Positions 15,200-24,213 of a stretch of 40,241 bases of DNA are shown here, piece by piece. Within the stretch, counting starts at the first letter, position 1. Each line of letters opens with the position of its first letter. This DNA is from a bacterium (GTDB lineage: Bacteria; Bacillota; Clostridia; Lachnospirales; Lachnospiraceae). The notes under the pieces were generated by a model, which saw only the letters and a program-made list of their open reading frames with translations, did not search any database and was not told the DNA's origin. The position numbers were made by a program, and so were the translations under genes. The stretch covers positions 1 through 40,241 of the forward strand of contig JAUNSO010000006.1 of NCBI GenBank assembly GCA_030539165.1, read 5' to 3'.

Positions 15200-16072
15200 A
15201 TGAGCGAATTTAAGATCAGTATATGTTCAACCGCGGATCTGCCTGAAAGCTATATTCAGGAGAACCAGCTGGGCGTTGTCGGTTTATCCTATATGTTTGA
15301 CGATGGTGAGGTGCATAAAAGAGGAAATGATCTGCCTGAGCCTGTATTCTACAGCAAGATGAGAGAAGGACAGATGCCGACGACATCACAGATCAATCCG
15401 GAGGAAGCAAAGGCTGCGTTTGAAGAATATCTGAAGACAACGAAAGAAATCCTGCAGATTGCCTTTTCATCCGGTCTCAGCGGAAGCTATAACAGCCTCA
15501 GAATGGCTGCAGAAGAGCTGATGGAGGAACGCGATGATATTAAGATCATAGTGGTAGATACTCTGGCTGCTTCACTGGGTGAGGGATTACTGGTACACAA
15601 GGCTGTACAGCTGAAGAAACAGGGAAAGAGTCTGGAAGAGGTTGCTGCATGGCTGGAGGAGCATAAGCTGAATCTGGTGCATATGTTTACCGTAGATGAT
15701 CTGTTCCATCTGTATCGTGGCGGACGTGTCAGCAAGGCAACCGCAATTCTGGGAACAATGGTCAATATCAAACCGATTCTTCATGTAGATGATGAGGGAC
15801 ATCTGATTCCATTGTCAAAGGTACGCGGAAGAAAGAAATCCTTAAATACACTTGTGGATTATATGGAAGATAAGATGGGCAGCTGCCGTGATCAGAATGA
15901 TATTTTCTTCATCAGCCACGGAGATTCGCTGGAGGACGCTGAGTACGTGGCGGAAGAGGTCAAGAGAAGATTAGGCATCGAGAGTTATCTGATCAATTAT
16001 GTTTCGCCAACAATCGGAGCGCATTCAGGCCCCGGTACCATTGCATTGTTCTTTTTGGGAGATAAACGATGA
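15200..16072 (+). CDS. DegV-family fatty-acid-binding protein
   Basis: A 290-residue cytoplasmic protein of the DegV/FakB fold, which binds a fatty acid and in FakB presents it to a kinase. Landmarks are STADLPESY near the N-terminus, PTTSQINPEE (the acyl-carboxylate binding T-S-Q), SSGLSGSYNS, and GGRVSKATAILG in the C-terminal part. No fatty acid kinase (FakA) gene is nearby, and DegV families are often multicopy, so the ligand and role are unknown. It starts the tight six-gene run and overlaps the CBS gene by four bases. Confidence 0.92.
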   Translation: MSEFKISICSTADLPESYIQENQLGVVGLSYMFDDGEVHKRGNDLPEPVFYSKMREGQMPTTSQINPEEAKAAFEEYLKTTKEILQIAFSSGLSGSYNSLRMAAEELMEERDDIKIIVVDTLAASLGEGLLVHKAVQLKKQGKSLEEVAAWLEEHKLNLVHMFTVDDLFHLYRGGRVSKATAILGTMVNIKPILHVDDEGHLIPLSKVRGRKKSLNTLVDYMEDKMGSCRDQNDIFFISHGDSLEDAEYVAEEVKRRLGIESYLINYVSPTIGAHSGPGTIALFFLGDKR

Positions 16073-16479
16073 ATATATTATTTTTTCTGACTCCGAAAAG
16101 TGAGATAGAATTTGCTTATAGTGACAATACGTTCGGAGAGGTCATAGATATTCTGGAACGTAGTACATATACCGCCATTCCGGTCATTAACCGAAAGGGT
16201 GAATATAAGGGAACCATATCGGAGGGAGATATCCTGTGGACTCTGAAAAATGAGGCCGGCTATGATATGGCAGCACTTATGGATATGAAGGTGACCCGAA
16301 TTGAACGGAAACAAAAGCATGAGCCGGTCAAGGTGACTGCAAAGGTACAGGATATGTTCAACAGGGCCGTGAATCAGAATTTCGTACCGGTTACAGATGA
16401 TGATGATGTGTTTATCGGTATTGTAAAGAGAAAGGATATACTGCAGTATTATTTTCAACAGGAGAACGGAAACAAATAA
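16069..16479 (+). CDS. Small CBS-domain-pair protein
   Basis: A 136-residue protein made only of two CBS motifs: residues about 5-60 (FGEVIDILERSTYTAIPVIN...GTISEGDILW) and about 85-132 (VQDMFNRAVNQNFVPVTDDD...GIVKRKDILQYY). Such stand-alone pairs bind adenine nucleotides (AMP, ATP, NAD or c-di-AMP, depending on the protein) and act as energy sensors. The partner is unknown; candidates are the neighbouring products. Its ATG overlaps the degV stop by four bases, implying coupled translation, and the chemoreceptor gene follows after 24 bases. Confidence 0.88.
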   Translation: MNILFFLTPKSEIEFAYSDNTFGEVIDILERSTYTAIPVINRKGEYKGTISEGDILWTLKNEAGYDMAALMDMKVTRIERKQKHEPVKVTAKVQDMFNRAVNQNFVPVTDDDDVFIGIVKRKDILQYYFQQENGNK

Positions 16480-16503
16480 AGTGCATACTAGGAGGACTGA
16501 TGA

Positions 16504-17970
16504 ATGAACGAGAAGATCAAAGTCAACAAAACGCTGCTTGCAGGCTGGGCTACTGTCGTATTGATCCTGTTACTGGCGTATACTCTTGAGTTTGTCAAGG
16601 GAGAAAGAACTCTTGGATATTTTATTGTATTTATTTTGTTTGGAGGAGTCCCTTTTCTGATCGCACAGCTGATGTACCGGGCTGATCGGGAGAGTGCAGC
16701 TCTGAAATATGTGGTTGCATACGGATATGTGGCTTTTTATCTGTTTGTACTGCTGACCGGAGATACCGTTCTGGTGTTTACGTATGTCCTTCCGATTCTG
16801 TCTTTGCTGATGCTGTGTAATGACGTGAAGCTACTGATAGGCTTTGCTTCCGCTTCTGTGATTGGCAATGTGATCAGCATTGTATATCATGTGGTGGCTG
16901 ATGGTATGACCGGTGTTGATGATATTGCAAATTATGAGATCCAGATTGCTGCGACACTATTATGTATGGTTTTGACCATTGTGGCGACAAAGGTATCCGC
17001 TGATATCAATCATTTTAAACTGGAGAAGATCAGGGAACGTGAGGAAAAACAGCAGCAGATGCTGGAGGCAATCCAGTCCGTTACCAGCAACATTAATGTA
17101 CATACTCATGAAATTACAGGAAGTATGGGGCAGATTACAGAGTCTGCCGTTACAACGACATCTTCTATGCAGGAGGTCGCATCAAGCTCAGCTCAGACAG
17201 CCGAATCCATTCAGGAGCAGCTGACCAGAACAAGTGAGATTCAGGAGCATATCGAGTCTGCAGTTGCACTTGCAGCAGGAATCCTGGAGCTGTCACAGAA
17301 AACAGCTGATTCCGTCAGTGCCGGTATCAACAGTATGGAAGAACTGGACGCCGGAGCAGAAACCACCCGTGAGAATAGCATGATCGTTTCTGAAAAAGCG
17401 GGAAAACTGCAGGAGCGTACAGCACAGGCCATTGATATTATATCGATTATCCATGGTATCGCCAATCAGACGAATCTGCTGGCACTCAATGCATCCATCG
17501 AAGCTGCAAGAGCAGGTGATGCAGGCCGCGGGTTTGCAGTTGTTGCAGATGAAATCAATGGATTGGCAAATCAGACAAAAGAAGCAACTGAGAACATCAG
17601 AACACTCATAGATGAGCTGAGGGTAGAGGTAACATCAGTGGCTGAAGCAATAGAAGAAATGACGCAGATCAGCCAGCATCAGAATGACACGATCGCCGAG
17701 GTCGGCAAAAACTTTAATGATATCAAGGAATCAGTAGAAACCGTATCCGAGAGAGCCAGGATCCAGGAAAATCAGATGACAGAGATCAATGATGCAAATG
17801 CGCGTATCGTAGAGAGCATTCATACCATATCAGCCATCAGCGAAGAAGTCACTGCCGGAAGCCAACAGACACTCGATGCGACAGAGAAGAACCGAAGTGT
17901 CACTGAAGAGGTCAATGGTGCGATTCTGGCATTAAAGTCCGAAATGGATCAATTATCGAAAATGCAGTAA
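16504..17970 (+). CDS. Methyl-accepting chemotaxis-type receptor with six-helix membrane domain
   Basis: A 488-residue receptor. The first 175 residues form about six hydrophobic segments with almost no extracytoplasmic loop, so the sensor is within or at the membrane and not a periplasmic-type domain. No HAMP domain is visible. A coiled-coil signalling domain follows (about 185-485) with the conserved hairpin tip [20 protein letters not shown] around residue 325. The ATG at 16504 is eight bases after GGAGG; an overlapping ATG at 16500 is out of frame. No cheA, cheW or flagellar genes are in the window. Its neighbours are a CBS protein and, 14 bases downstream, an [FeFe] hydrogenase. Confidence 0.92.
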   Translation: MNEKIKVNKTLLAGWATVVLILLLAYTLEFVKGERTLGYFIVFILFGGVPFLIAQLMYRADRESAALKYVVAYGYVAFYLFVLLTGDTVLVFTYVLPILSLLMLCNDVKLLIGFASASVIGNVISIVYHVVADGMTGVDDIANYEIQIAATLLCMVLTIVATKVSADINHFKLEKIREREEKQQQMLEAIQSVTSNINVHTHEITGSMGQITESAVTTTSSMQEVASSSAQTAESIQEQLTRTSEIQEHIESAVALAAGILELSQKTADSVSAGINSMEELDAGAETTRENSMIVSEKAGKLQERTAQAIDIISIIHGIANQTNLLALNASIEAARAGDAGRGFAVVADEINGLANQTKEATENIRTLIDELRVEVTSVAEAIEEMTQISQHQNDTIAEVGKNFNDIKESVETVSERARIQENQMTEINDANARIVESIHTISAISEEVTAGSQQTLDATEKNRSVTEEVNGAILALKSEMDQLSKMQ

Positions 17971-17984
17971 GGAAACTATAGAAT

Positions 17985-19475
17985 ATGAGTAATATGAGAG
18001 GTCTGGATACACAGGTCAGAAAGTATCGAAGACAGATTTTTAAAGAAATAGCCAATCTGGCATACACATCTAAAAATATTATCGATGATATCGAAGCGTT
18101 ACCCTACAAAATCGTTCAGGCCGATGAACCGGAATTTTGGGAGAATATCTATCGCGAGAGGGCAGTTGCAAGAGAGCACTGCCGCCTCGCCATGGGTATG
18201 TCATTACGTCCGGAAAATCAGCCTGTTCATGTATCTCAGGGTGTAGAGGAAAGCAATATTGCAGAGAAATACTATGAACCGCCTTTGATGCAGGTCATAC
18301 CATCTGCATGCAATGCATGTCCGTTGAATGAGTACTCTGTGACATCGCACTGTATGGGATGCGTAGCGAGACCATGTAAAGAGGTCTGCCCGAAGGATGC
18401 CATATACTTTGAGGATGGCAGATCCCATATTGATCAGGACAAATGTATCAAGTGCGGTAAATGCAAAGCTGTATGCCCATATGATGCGATTACACACCGG
18501 GTCAGACCCTGCATGGATGCATGCGGAGTGAATGCAATAGAGAGTGACGCATATGGCAGAGCGTCTATCAATCCGGATAAATGTGTTTCGTGTGGAATGT
18601 GCATGGTCAGCTGCCCGTTTGGAGCCATTGCTGACAAGTCACAGATTTTTCAGCTGATTCGTGCCATGCAGTCAGGGCAAGAGGTTGTAGCGGAGATCGC
18701 TCCGGCCTTTGTCGGTCAGTTTGGGAGCAATGTTTCACCGCAAATGCTGAAGGGTGCACTCAAGGAACTCGGATTTGCAGAGGTTTATGAGACGGCAATC
18801 GGAGCAGATGTCGGAGCATTGGCGGAGGCAAAGCATTATGTTGAAAAGGTGCCGACCGGAGAACTGCCGTTTCTGCTGACATCCTGCTGTCCGTCATGGG
18901 CCATGATGGCAAAAAATCTGTTTCCTGAAACGATAGATTCTATCTCAAGAGAGCTGACACCGATGGTTGCGACTGCAAGATACATCAAGGAGAGACATCC
19001 GGATGCCCATGTTGTCTTTATCGGGCCATGCGCAGCAAAGAAGCTGGAGGCCAGCAGAAAGACGGTACGTTCAGATGTGGACTTTGTCATCACATTTGAG
19101 GAACTGGCGGGTATGTTTGATGCAAAGGGACTGCTTCAGGAGAACATCCCGGGTGAAGAGATAGAGGATGCCACGGGAGCAGGACGAGGCTACGGAGTTG
19201 CAGGGGGTGTTGCACAGGCAATCAAGGACTGCATCACAAGGTACTATCCGGAAACAGAGGTTCACGTTGAACATGCAGAAGGCCTGTCAGACTGTAAAAA
19301 GATGCTGATGTTAGCCAAGGCAGGCAGGAAAAACGGATGTCTGATCGAGGGTATGGCATGTCCGGGAGGATGTGTAGCAGGAGCAGGCACCAATATACCG
19401 ATTACAGAAGCTACAAAAAATGTCCTGGCATTTAAAGAGCAGGCAAAAGAAAAGATACCGGAGGAAGAAGTTTGA
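17985..19475 (+). CDS. hydA: Monomeric [FeFe] hydrogenase, group-B-like
   Basis: Catalyses proton reduction/hydrogen oxidation, presumably with ferredoxin. The 496 residues start with about 100 residues lacking a 2Fe-2S domain, then a cysteine-rich region with ferredoxin motifs ([35 protein letters not shown]). The H-cluster signatures are L1 TSCCPSW with C301/C302, L2 GPCAAKK with C349, and L3 [13 protein letters not shown] with C459 and C463. L2 has Gly where the well-studied enzymes have Met. The short N-terminus and these signatures fit the poorly characterised group B of strict anaerobes. AAGGAAA lies nine bases before the ATG. It overlaps gltX by one base. The maturases HydE, HydF and HydG are not in the window. 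Confidence 0.93.
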   Translation: MSNMRGLDTQVRKYRRQIFKEIANLAYTSKNIIDDIEALPYKIVQADEPEFWENIYRERAVAREHCRLAMGMSLRPENQPVHVSQGVEESNIAEKYYEPPLMQVIPSACNACPLNEYSVTSHCMGCVARPCKEVCPKDAIYFEDGRSHIDQDKCIKCGKCKAVCPYDAITHRVRPCMDACGVNAIESDAYGRASINPDKCVSCGMCMVSCPFGAIADKSQIFQLIRAMQSGQEVVAEIAPAFVGQFGSNVSPQMLKGALKELGFAEVYETAIGADVGALAEAKHYVEKVPTGELPFLLTSCCPSWAMMAKNLFPETIDSISRELTPMVATARYIKERHPDAHVVFIGPCAAKKLEASRKTVRSDVDFVITFEELAGMFDAKGLLQENIPGEEIEDATGAGRGYGVAGGVAQAIKDCITRYYPETEVHVEHAEGLSDCKKMLMLAKAGRKNGCLIEGMACPGGCVAGAGTNIPITEATKNVLAFKEQAKEKIPEEEV

Positions 19476-20929
19476 TGAAAAAGATAAGAACGCGTTTTGC
19501 ACCGAGTCCGACAGGAAGGATGCATGTAGGCAATTTGCGGACAGCGTTGTATGCATATCTGATTACGAAGCATGAAAACGGAGATTTTATCCTTAGAATT
19601 GAGGATACGGATCAGGAGAGGCTCGTAGAGGGCGCAGTAGATATCATCTACAGGACACTGCAGAAGACCGGACTGGTGCATGATGAAGGCCCGGATCAGG
19701 ACGGCGGTGTAGGACCGTATGTACAGAGCGAGCGACAGGCTGCCGGTATTTACATGACATACGCAAAGCAGCTGATTGAAAAGGGAGAAGCCTATTATTG
19801 CTTCTGTGATAAAGAAAGACTGGCAACATTGACACAGGTGATCGACGGTAAGGAAATCAATGTATACGATAAGCATTGTCTGAGCCTGTCCAAAGAGGAG
19901 ATTGAAAAAAATCTGGCATCCGGAATGCCGTTTGTCATCCGCCAGAACAATAATCCGACAGGAACCACGACATTTCACGATGAGATCTATGGAGATATAG
20001 AGGTGGACAATGCGGAACTGGATGATATGATCCTGATCAAATCAGACGGCTATCCGACCTATAACTTTGCCAATGTTGTAGATGATCATCTGATGGGAAT
20101 CACTCATGTTGTCAGAGGAAACGAATACCTGTCCTCATCTCCGAAATATAACCGCCTTTATGAGGCATTTGGCTGGGAAGTACCGGTTTATGTACACTGC
20201 CCGCTGATCACGGATGAGGAACATCATAAGCTGTCAAAACGTTCAGGCCATTCCTCTTATGAGGATCTGATTGATCAGGGCTTCTTGTCAGAAGCGGTTG
20301 TAAATTTTGTCGCGCTGCTGGGATGGAGTCCGGAGGATAATCAGGAAATTATGAGTCTGCAGGAGCTGATCCGGAAATTTGATTATCATCATATGAGCAA
20401 ATCACCCGCTGTTTTCGACTATACAAAGCTCAAATGGATGAACGGAGAGTACATGAAGGCAATGGATCCGGAGGTCTTTTACGAGAAGGCACTGCCATAT
20501 ATGCAGGAAGTGATTCACAAGGATCTGGATTTTCATAAGGTTGCGAAGCTGGTGCAGACCAGAATTGAGATATTCCCGGATATCAGGGAGCATATTGATT
20601 TCTTTGAGGAGCTGCCAGTCTATGACAGGGCAATGTATACACATAAGAAGATGAAGACAGATGAGGCGACCTCACTGGAGGTTCTGAGGGAAGTGCTTCC
20701 TTTGTTTGAGGCACAGGAGGATTACAGCAATGATGCACTGTATCAGACGCTCACGGCTTATGTAGAGCAGAAGGGCTGCAAGAACGGTTATGTGATGTGG
20801 CCGGTCAGGACAGCTGTATCCGGCAAACAGATGACTCCGGGTGGTGCAACAGAACTGATGGAGATCCTTGGAAAAGATGAGTCAATCAGGAGGATCAAGG
20901 CAGGAATTGCCCTCCTGGAACAGTCATGA
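19475..20929 (+). CDS. gltX: Glutamyl-tRNA synthetase
   Basis: Charges tRNA-Glu (and possibly tRNA-Gln, for transamidation) with glutamate. The 484-residue class I synthetase begins [13 protein letters not shown], with HVGN (17-20) as the HIGH motif; KLSKR (from K252) is the KMSKS counterpart. YYCFCDKE near residue 110 and a later Cys resemble the zinc-binding region of GluRS. The start is placed at ATG 19475, after GGAGGAAG, overlapping the hydrogenase stop by one base; a TTG three bases upstream is an alternative. No T-box leader is present, so expression depends on the upstream genes or an internal promoter. Confidence 0.97.
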   Translation: MKKIRTRFAPSPTGRMHVGNLRTALYAYLITKHENGDFILRIEDTDQERLVEGAVDIIYRTLQKTGLVHDEGPDQDGGVGPYVQSERQAAGIYMTYAKQLIEKGEAYYCFCDKERLATLTQVIDGKEINVYDKHCLSLSKEEIEKNLASGMPFVIRQNNNPTGTTTFHDEIYGDIEVDNAELDDMILIKSDGYPTYNFANVVDDHLMGITHVVRGNEYLSSSPKYNRLYEAFGWEVPVYVHCPLITDEEHHKLSKRSGHSSYEDLIDQGFLSEAVVNFVALLGWSPEDNQEIMSLQELIRKFDYHHMSKSPAVFDYTKLKWMNGEYMKAMDPEVFYEKALPYMQEVIHKDLDFHKVAKLVQTRIEIFPDIREHIDFFEELPVYDRAMYTHKKMKTDEATSLEVLREVLPLFEAQEDYSNDALYQTLTAYVEQKGCKNGYVMWPVRTAVSGKQMTPGGATELMEILGKDESIRRIKAGIALLEQS

Positions 20930-20951
20930 TGGATCATTAACAGGAGTCTAT

Positions 20952-22793
20952 ATGAGCGTTTTCAATGCAAATCAGGCACAGATGAGTGCTATTACCCATG
21001 GATCCGGTCCCATGCTAGTCATGGCGGGACCGGGTTCCGGTAAGACCTTTGTCATCACGGAGCGGATCAGGTATCTGGTTGAAGAAGCCGGTATTCCCCC
21101 ACATGAGATTCTGGTCATTACTTTTTCAACTGCAGCTGCCCGCGAAATGCAGGAAAGATATCGGCAGGCAGCAACCGGACAATTCAGCCCGGTTCATTTC
21201 GGAACATTTCATGCAGTCTTTTTTCACATCTTACAGCATACATATCAGTATCAATCCCGCAATATCCTGAAAAACGAAGATAAAATCCGTATCCTAAAAG
21301 ATATCATTGAGGAAAATCATTTTCAGATTGAAAATGAAACAGAATGGATACAGGATATGACAGCCTGTATATCCAGAAAAAAGGCTGTGATATGGAACAC
21401 GTCCTGCTCAGCTCCAGAGGATCCGGTACAGCAAAAGGTTTTTGATGATTATCAGAGAAAATGCATGGAGGAGCGACGGCTGGACTTTGATGATATGCTG
21501 ATCCGATGCCATCAGCTTTTGAATGAACATCGGGATGTTCTTGAGGAATGGAGAAAACAATACCGGTACTTTATGATTGATGAATTTCAGGATATCAATG
21601 AACTGCAGTACAGAGTCATCAGAATGCTGGCGGGTGACGATGAGAATATCTTTGCAGTCGGAGATGATGACCAGTCTATTTATGGATTCAGGGGTGCCGG
21701 CCCGGATATCATGCTGGGCTTCAAAAAAGATTATCCAGCGGCAAAACAGGTTATTCTGAATCAAAACTATCGCTCAACAGACAAAATCGTGGCAGCATCT
21801 GAAAAGCTGATCCGTCATAACAGAAACAGATATGAAAAGAATATGACAGCTGTACATAGAGCAGCAGAAGAGGTTTCTATTCGTGATTTTAAAAATCAGT
21901 CTGATGAACTGGACGCATTGGTCAGGGAAATACAAAGGTTGTCGGAGGACTATGCATATGAGGATATGGCAGTTTTATACCGGACAGGTATGAGCGGAGG
22001 CGAGATTGCCGAGCGTCTGATGCTTGCATCAATACCGTTTCATGCAAAGGAGCGGCTGACAGATCTGTACCAGCATGCCATCGCCAGAGATGTGACTGCC
22101 TATGCCAGACTGGCAATGGGAGGGAGAAGCCGCAAAGACCTTTACCAGATCATGAATAAACCAAAGCGGTATTTGGGCAGAGCATCCGTCAAAGGCGAAC
22201 AGGTCTGCTTTGGAGAGCTGCTGGAATACTATCGCGATAAAGCCTACATGACAGAAGCCATTTTGAAGCTGAAATATGATCTGCGCTTCATGCAGAGCAT
22301 GGAACCCTACAGCATGCTGTCTTATCTTGCAAAAGGAATCGGGTATGACCGGTATATAGCAGCATACGCGGAGGAAAGAAAACTTTCTGTCGATACATTG
22401 ACGGAAGTCTATGAGGAACTAAAGGAGCGAGCAGGTCATTTTAAAACAATACCGGAGTGGCTGACACATATAGAGGAATATGAAAACCAGCTCAGGCAGC
22501 TAAAGCCGGACAAAGAGAAGGGTGTCACACTGTCCACGATCCATGCATCCAAAGGGCTGGAATATGAGGTTGTTTTTGTACCTGATGTTTATGAAGGAAA
22601 TATTCCGCATCATAAGGCAGTTACCAATGCAGAGACAGAAGAGGAACGCCGGATATTCTATGTCGCCATGACAAGAGCAAAGCAGCTGCTGTATTTGTTT
22701 TATCCTTGCAAACACCATGGAAAGAATACGAAATGCTCCCGTTTTATCATGGAAATCGGTGCACAGAAGAGGCGTTTGTTCCACAGGGCATGA
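20952..22793 (+). CDS. UvrD/PcrA-family DNA helicase (short form)
   Basis: An SF1A ATP-dependent 3'-5' helicase of 613 residues, about 100 shorter than PcrA or UvrD. Motifs in order: Walker A AGPGSGKT (25-32), Walker B DEFQD (210-214), GDDDQSIYGFRGA, QNYRS, STIHASKGLEYEVVFV and FYVAMTRAK. It ends shortly after the last motif, so the C-terminal RNA-polymerase-binding (Tudor-like) region of PcrA is absent. The ATG at 20952 follows AGGAG; a longer in-frame start at 20868 lies within gltX and is not favoured. A role in DNA repair or replication restart is likely, but it may be a paralogue of the main PcrA. Confidence 0.93.
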   Translation: MSVFNANQAQMSAITHGSGPMLVMAGPGSGKTFVITERIRYLVEEAGIPPHEILVITFSTAAAREMQERYRQAATGQFSPVHFGTFHAVFFHILQHTYQYQSRNILKNEDKIRILKDIIEENHFQIENETEWIQDMTACISRKKAVIWNTSCSAPEDPVQQKVFDDYQRKCMEERRLDFDDMLIRCHQLLNEHRDVLEEWRKQYRYFMIDEFQDINELQYRVIRMLAGDDENIFAVGDDDQSIYGFRGAGPDIMLGFKKDYPAAKQVILNQNYRSTDKIVAASEKLIRHNRNRYEKNMTAVHRAAEEVSIRDFKNQSDELDALVREIQRLSEDYAYEDMAVLYRTGMSGGEIAERLMLASIPFHAKERLTDLYQHAIARDVTAYARLAMGGRSRKDLYQIMNKPKRYLGRASVKGEQVCFGELLEYYRDKAYMTEAILKLKYDLRFMQSMEPYSMLSYLAKGIGYDRYIAAYAEERKLSVDTLTEVYEELKERAGHFKTIPEWLTHIEEYENQLRQLKPDKEKGVTLSTIHASKGLEYEVVFVPDVYEGNIPHHKAVTNAETEEERRIFYVAMTRAKQLLYLFYPCKHHGKNTKCSRFIMEIGAQKRRLFHRA

Positions 22794-22795
22794 CA

Positions 22796-22824
22796 TTGAC
22801 ATATTTTTGTCGTTTCTATATAAT
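22796..22824 (+). promoter_or_regulatory. Perfect-consensus sigma-A promoter upstream of rex
   Basis: TTGACA (22796-22801), exactly 17 bases, TATAAT (22819-22824). It begins two bases after the helicase stop codon. Transcription should start near 22831, leaving a leader of about 25 bases with GAGGAGG (22841-22847). No Rex-type operator (TTGTTAA...TTAACAA) is visible over it. Confidence 0.93.
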
Positions 22825-22855
22825 AGGATGAGAATGTATTGAGGAGGAACTGACC

Positions 22856-23506
22856 TTGGAGGAGAAAGAAATTTCTGGAGCAGTAATAGCCAGACTGCCC
22901 AGATATTTTAGATATTTAGGTGAATTGAAGGATGGCGGCACTGAGAGGATCTCATCAAAGGAATTAAGCGAGCGGATGAAGGTCACAGCCTCACAGATCA
23001 GGCAGGATCTCAACAATTTTGGAGGCTTTGGTCAACAGGGCTACGGATATAATGTCAAGTTCCTGTATGAGGAGATCGGTAAAATACTTGGAATCGATCA
23101 GAAACACAATCTGATCTTAATCGGTGCAGGTAATCTGGGTCAGGCACTTGCAAATTACGTTAATTTTGAAAAAAGAGGATTTATCATAAAAGGTATTTTT
23201 GATGCCAATGAAAAGCTGTATGGAAAGATCGTCAGGGATATCCCGATTCGGCCGATGAATGAAATCAAGGCATGTATGGAAGAATATGATATTGATATTG
23301 CCGTATTGACCATTCCGAAGACAGAGGCTGTAAAGGTGGCAGAGGTTCTGGTATCCTATGGTATCAAGGCGATATGGAACTTTGCACATGTGGATCTGAA
23401 TGTACCTGAGGACGTCATGGTGGAGAATGTACACCTGTCAGAGAGCCTGATGAAGCTCTCATACAATCTGAACAGATATCAAGAGGAACATAGAGAGAAC
23501 AGATAA
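22856..23506 (+). CDS. rex: Redox-sensing transcriptional repressor Rex
   Basis: A 216-residue dimeric repressor that releases DNA when NADH/NAD+ rises; in clostridia it controls fermentation and energy genes. The N-terminal winged helix contains RLPRYFRYL and SERMKVTASQIRQDLNNFGGFGQQGYGY (split by my reading at the recognition helix). The Rossmann motif GAGNLG is at 90-95. The C-terminal VENVHLSESLM is typical. The start is TTG 22856, eight bases after GAGGAGG. A strong, apparently unregulated promoter stands in front. Rnf, hydrogenase and ribonucleotide reductase genes in this window are plausible targets, though no clear Rex site was found upstream of them. Confidence 0.97.
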   Translation: MEEKEISGAVIARLPRYFRYLGELKDGGTERISSKELSERMKVTASQIRQDLNNFGGFGQQGYGYNVKFLYEEIGKILGIDQKHNLILIGAGNLGQALANYVNFEKRGFIIKGIFDANEKLYGKIVRDIPIRPMNEIKACMEEYDIDIAVLTIPKTEAVKVAEVLVSYGIKAIWNFAHVDLNVPEDVMVENVHLSESLMKLSYNLNRYQEEHRENR

Positions 23507-23520
23507 GGCGGTGATGTACC

Positions 23521-24213
23521 GTGCCATTTTCAGAAGATAAGTTTGCACAGGTAATCAAAACAAAGAAAATACCGGTACTGACGCTGGATAACAAGTGGCA
23601 TCAGCTTTTCACACAGACGGGCATTACAAAGGAAATCAAACAGCTGGAGAAACAACTGAATGATCTGCTCAAAAAGCAGGGTAAGATGACGACAGAGCTC
23701 AAGGATCTGAAAAAGATCAAGGGCAATCTGATGGCGGAGATCATGAATTCATCCGAGGCAATCGAAAAGGATGCCATCGACAAAAAGACAGAGAAAAAGC
23801 TGAATGATAATAAGCGTCTGATCAATGAAATCAATGATAAAATGGAGCAGAATGAAGACGATCTGTATGAAATTCCAAAGCAGATCGATGCCATTAACCG
23901 TGAACTGATGCTGAAAACAATGGAGGTCTGTTACAGTAAGCTGCATTCCAATACAGACAGTATAGAAGAGATCGCGCGGTGGATCCAGAATATCCGGATA
24001 GAATTAAAAAAGAACATTATCCGAAAACAGGAGCAGGAACAGAATAATCTGGAGCTGTATTCCTATATGCATGATATATTCGGCGCTGATGTCATGGAAA
24101 TGTTTGATATGAAATATAATCCGCTGCAAAAGAAAGAAGCAGAGGATGCGGTAAAAAAAGAAAATGAGGCCCTGCAAAAGAGCAGGGAGCAGACCGAAAA
24201 GGAATCAAAATGA
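23521..24213 (+). CDS. Uncharacterised coiled-coil protein between rex and the NAD(P)HX repair gene
   Basis: A 230-residue hydrophilic protein that I do not assign to a known function. The first 35 residues contain KIPVLTLDNKWHQLF; residues about 36-130 are a strongly charged heptad-like coiled coil (KQLEKQLNDLLKKQGKMTTE and on); a second helical stretch contains IEEIARWIQNIRIELKKN, and DIFGADVMEMFDMKYNP is a possible conserved end motif before a Lys/Glu tail. There is no signal peptide or membrane segment. It starts at GTG 23521, 14 bases after rex, and overlaps the next gene by four bases. I have the impression that such a gene is often found here in Lachnospiraceae, but cannot confirm it. 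Confidence 0.8.
   Translation: MPFSEDKFAQVIKTKKIPVLTLDNKWHQLFTQTGITKEIKQLEKQLNDLLKKQGKMTTELKDLKKIKGNLMAEIMNSSEAIEKDAIDKKTEKKLNDNKRLINEINDKMEQNEDDLYEIPKQIDAINRELMLKTMEVCYSKLHSNTDSIEEIARWIQNIRIELKKNIIRKQEQEQNNLELYSYMHDIFGADVMEMFDMKYNPLQKKEAEDAVKKENEALQKSREQTEKESK

Noticed and set aside
19440..19474. T-box or other riboswitch leader for gltX
   Set aside because: gltX overlaps the hydrogenase gene; there is no leader sequence.
19262..19978. 238-residue open frame on the - strand across the end of the hydrogenase gene and the start of gltX
   Set aside because: Both + strand genes are certain by motif; the antisense frame has no recognisable domain or start signal.
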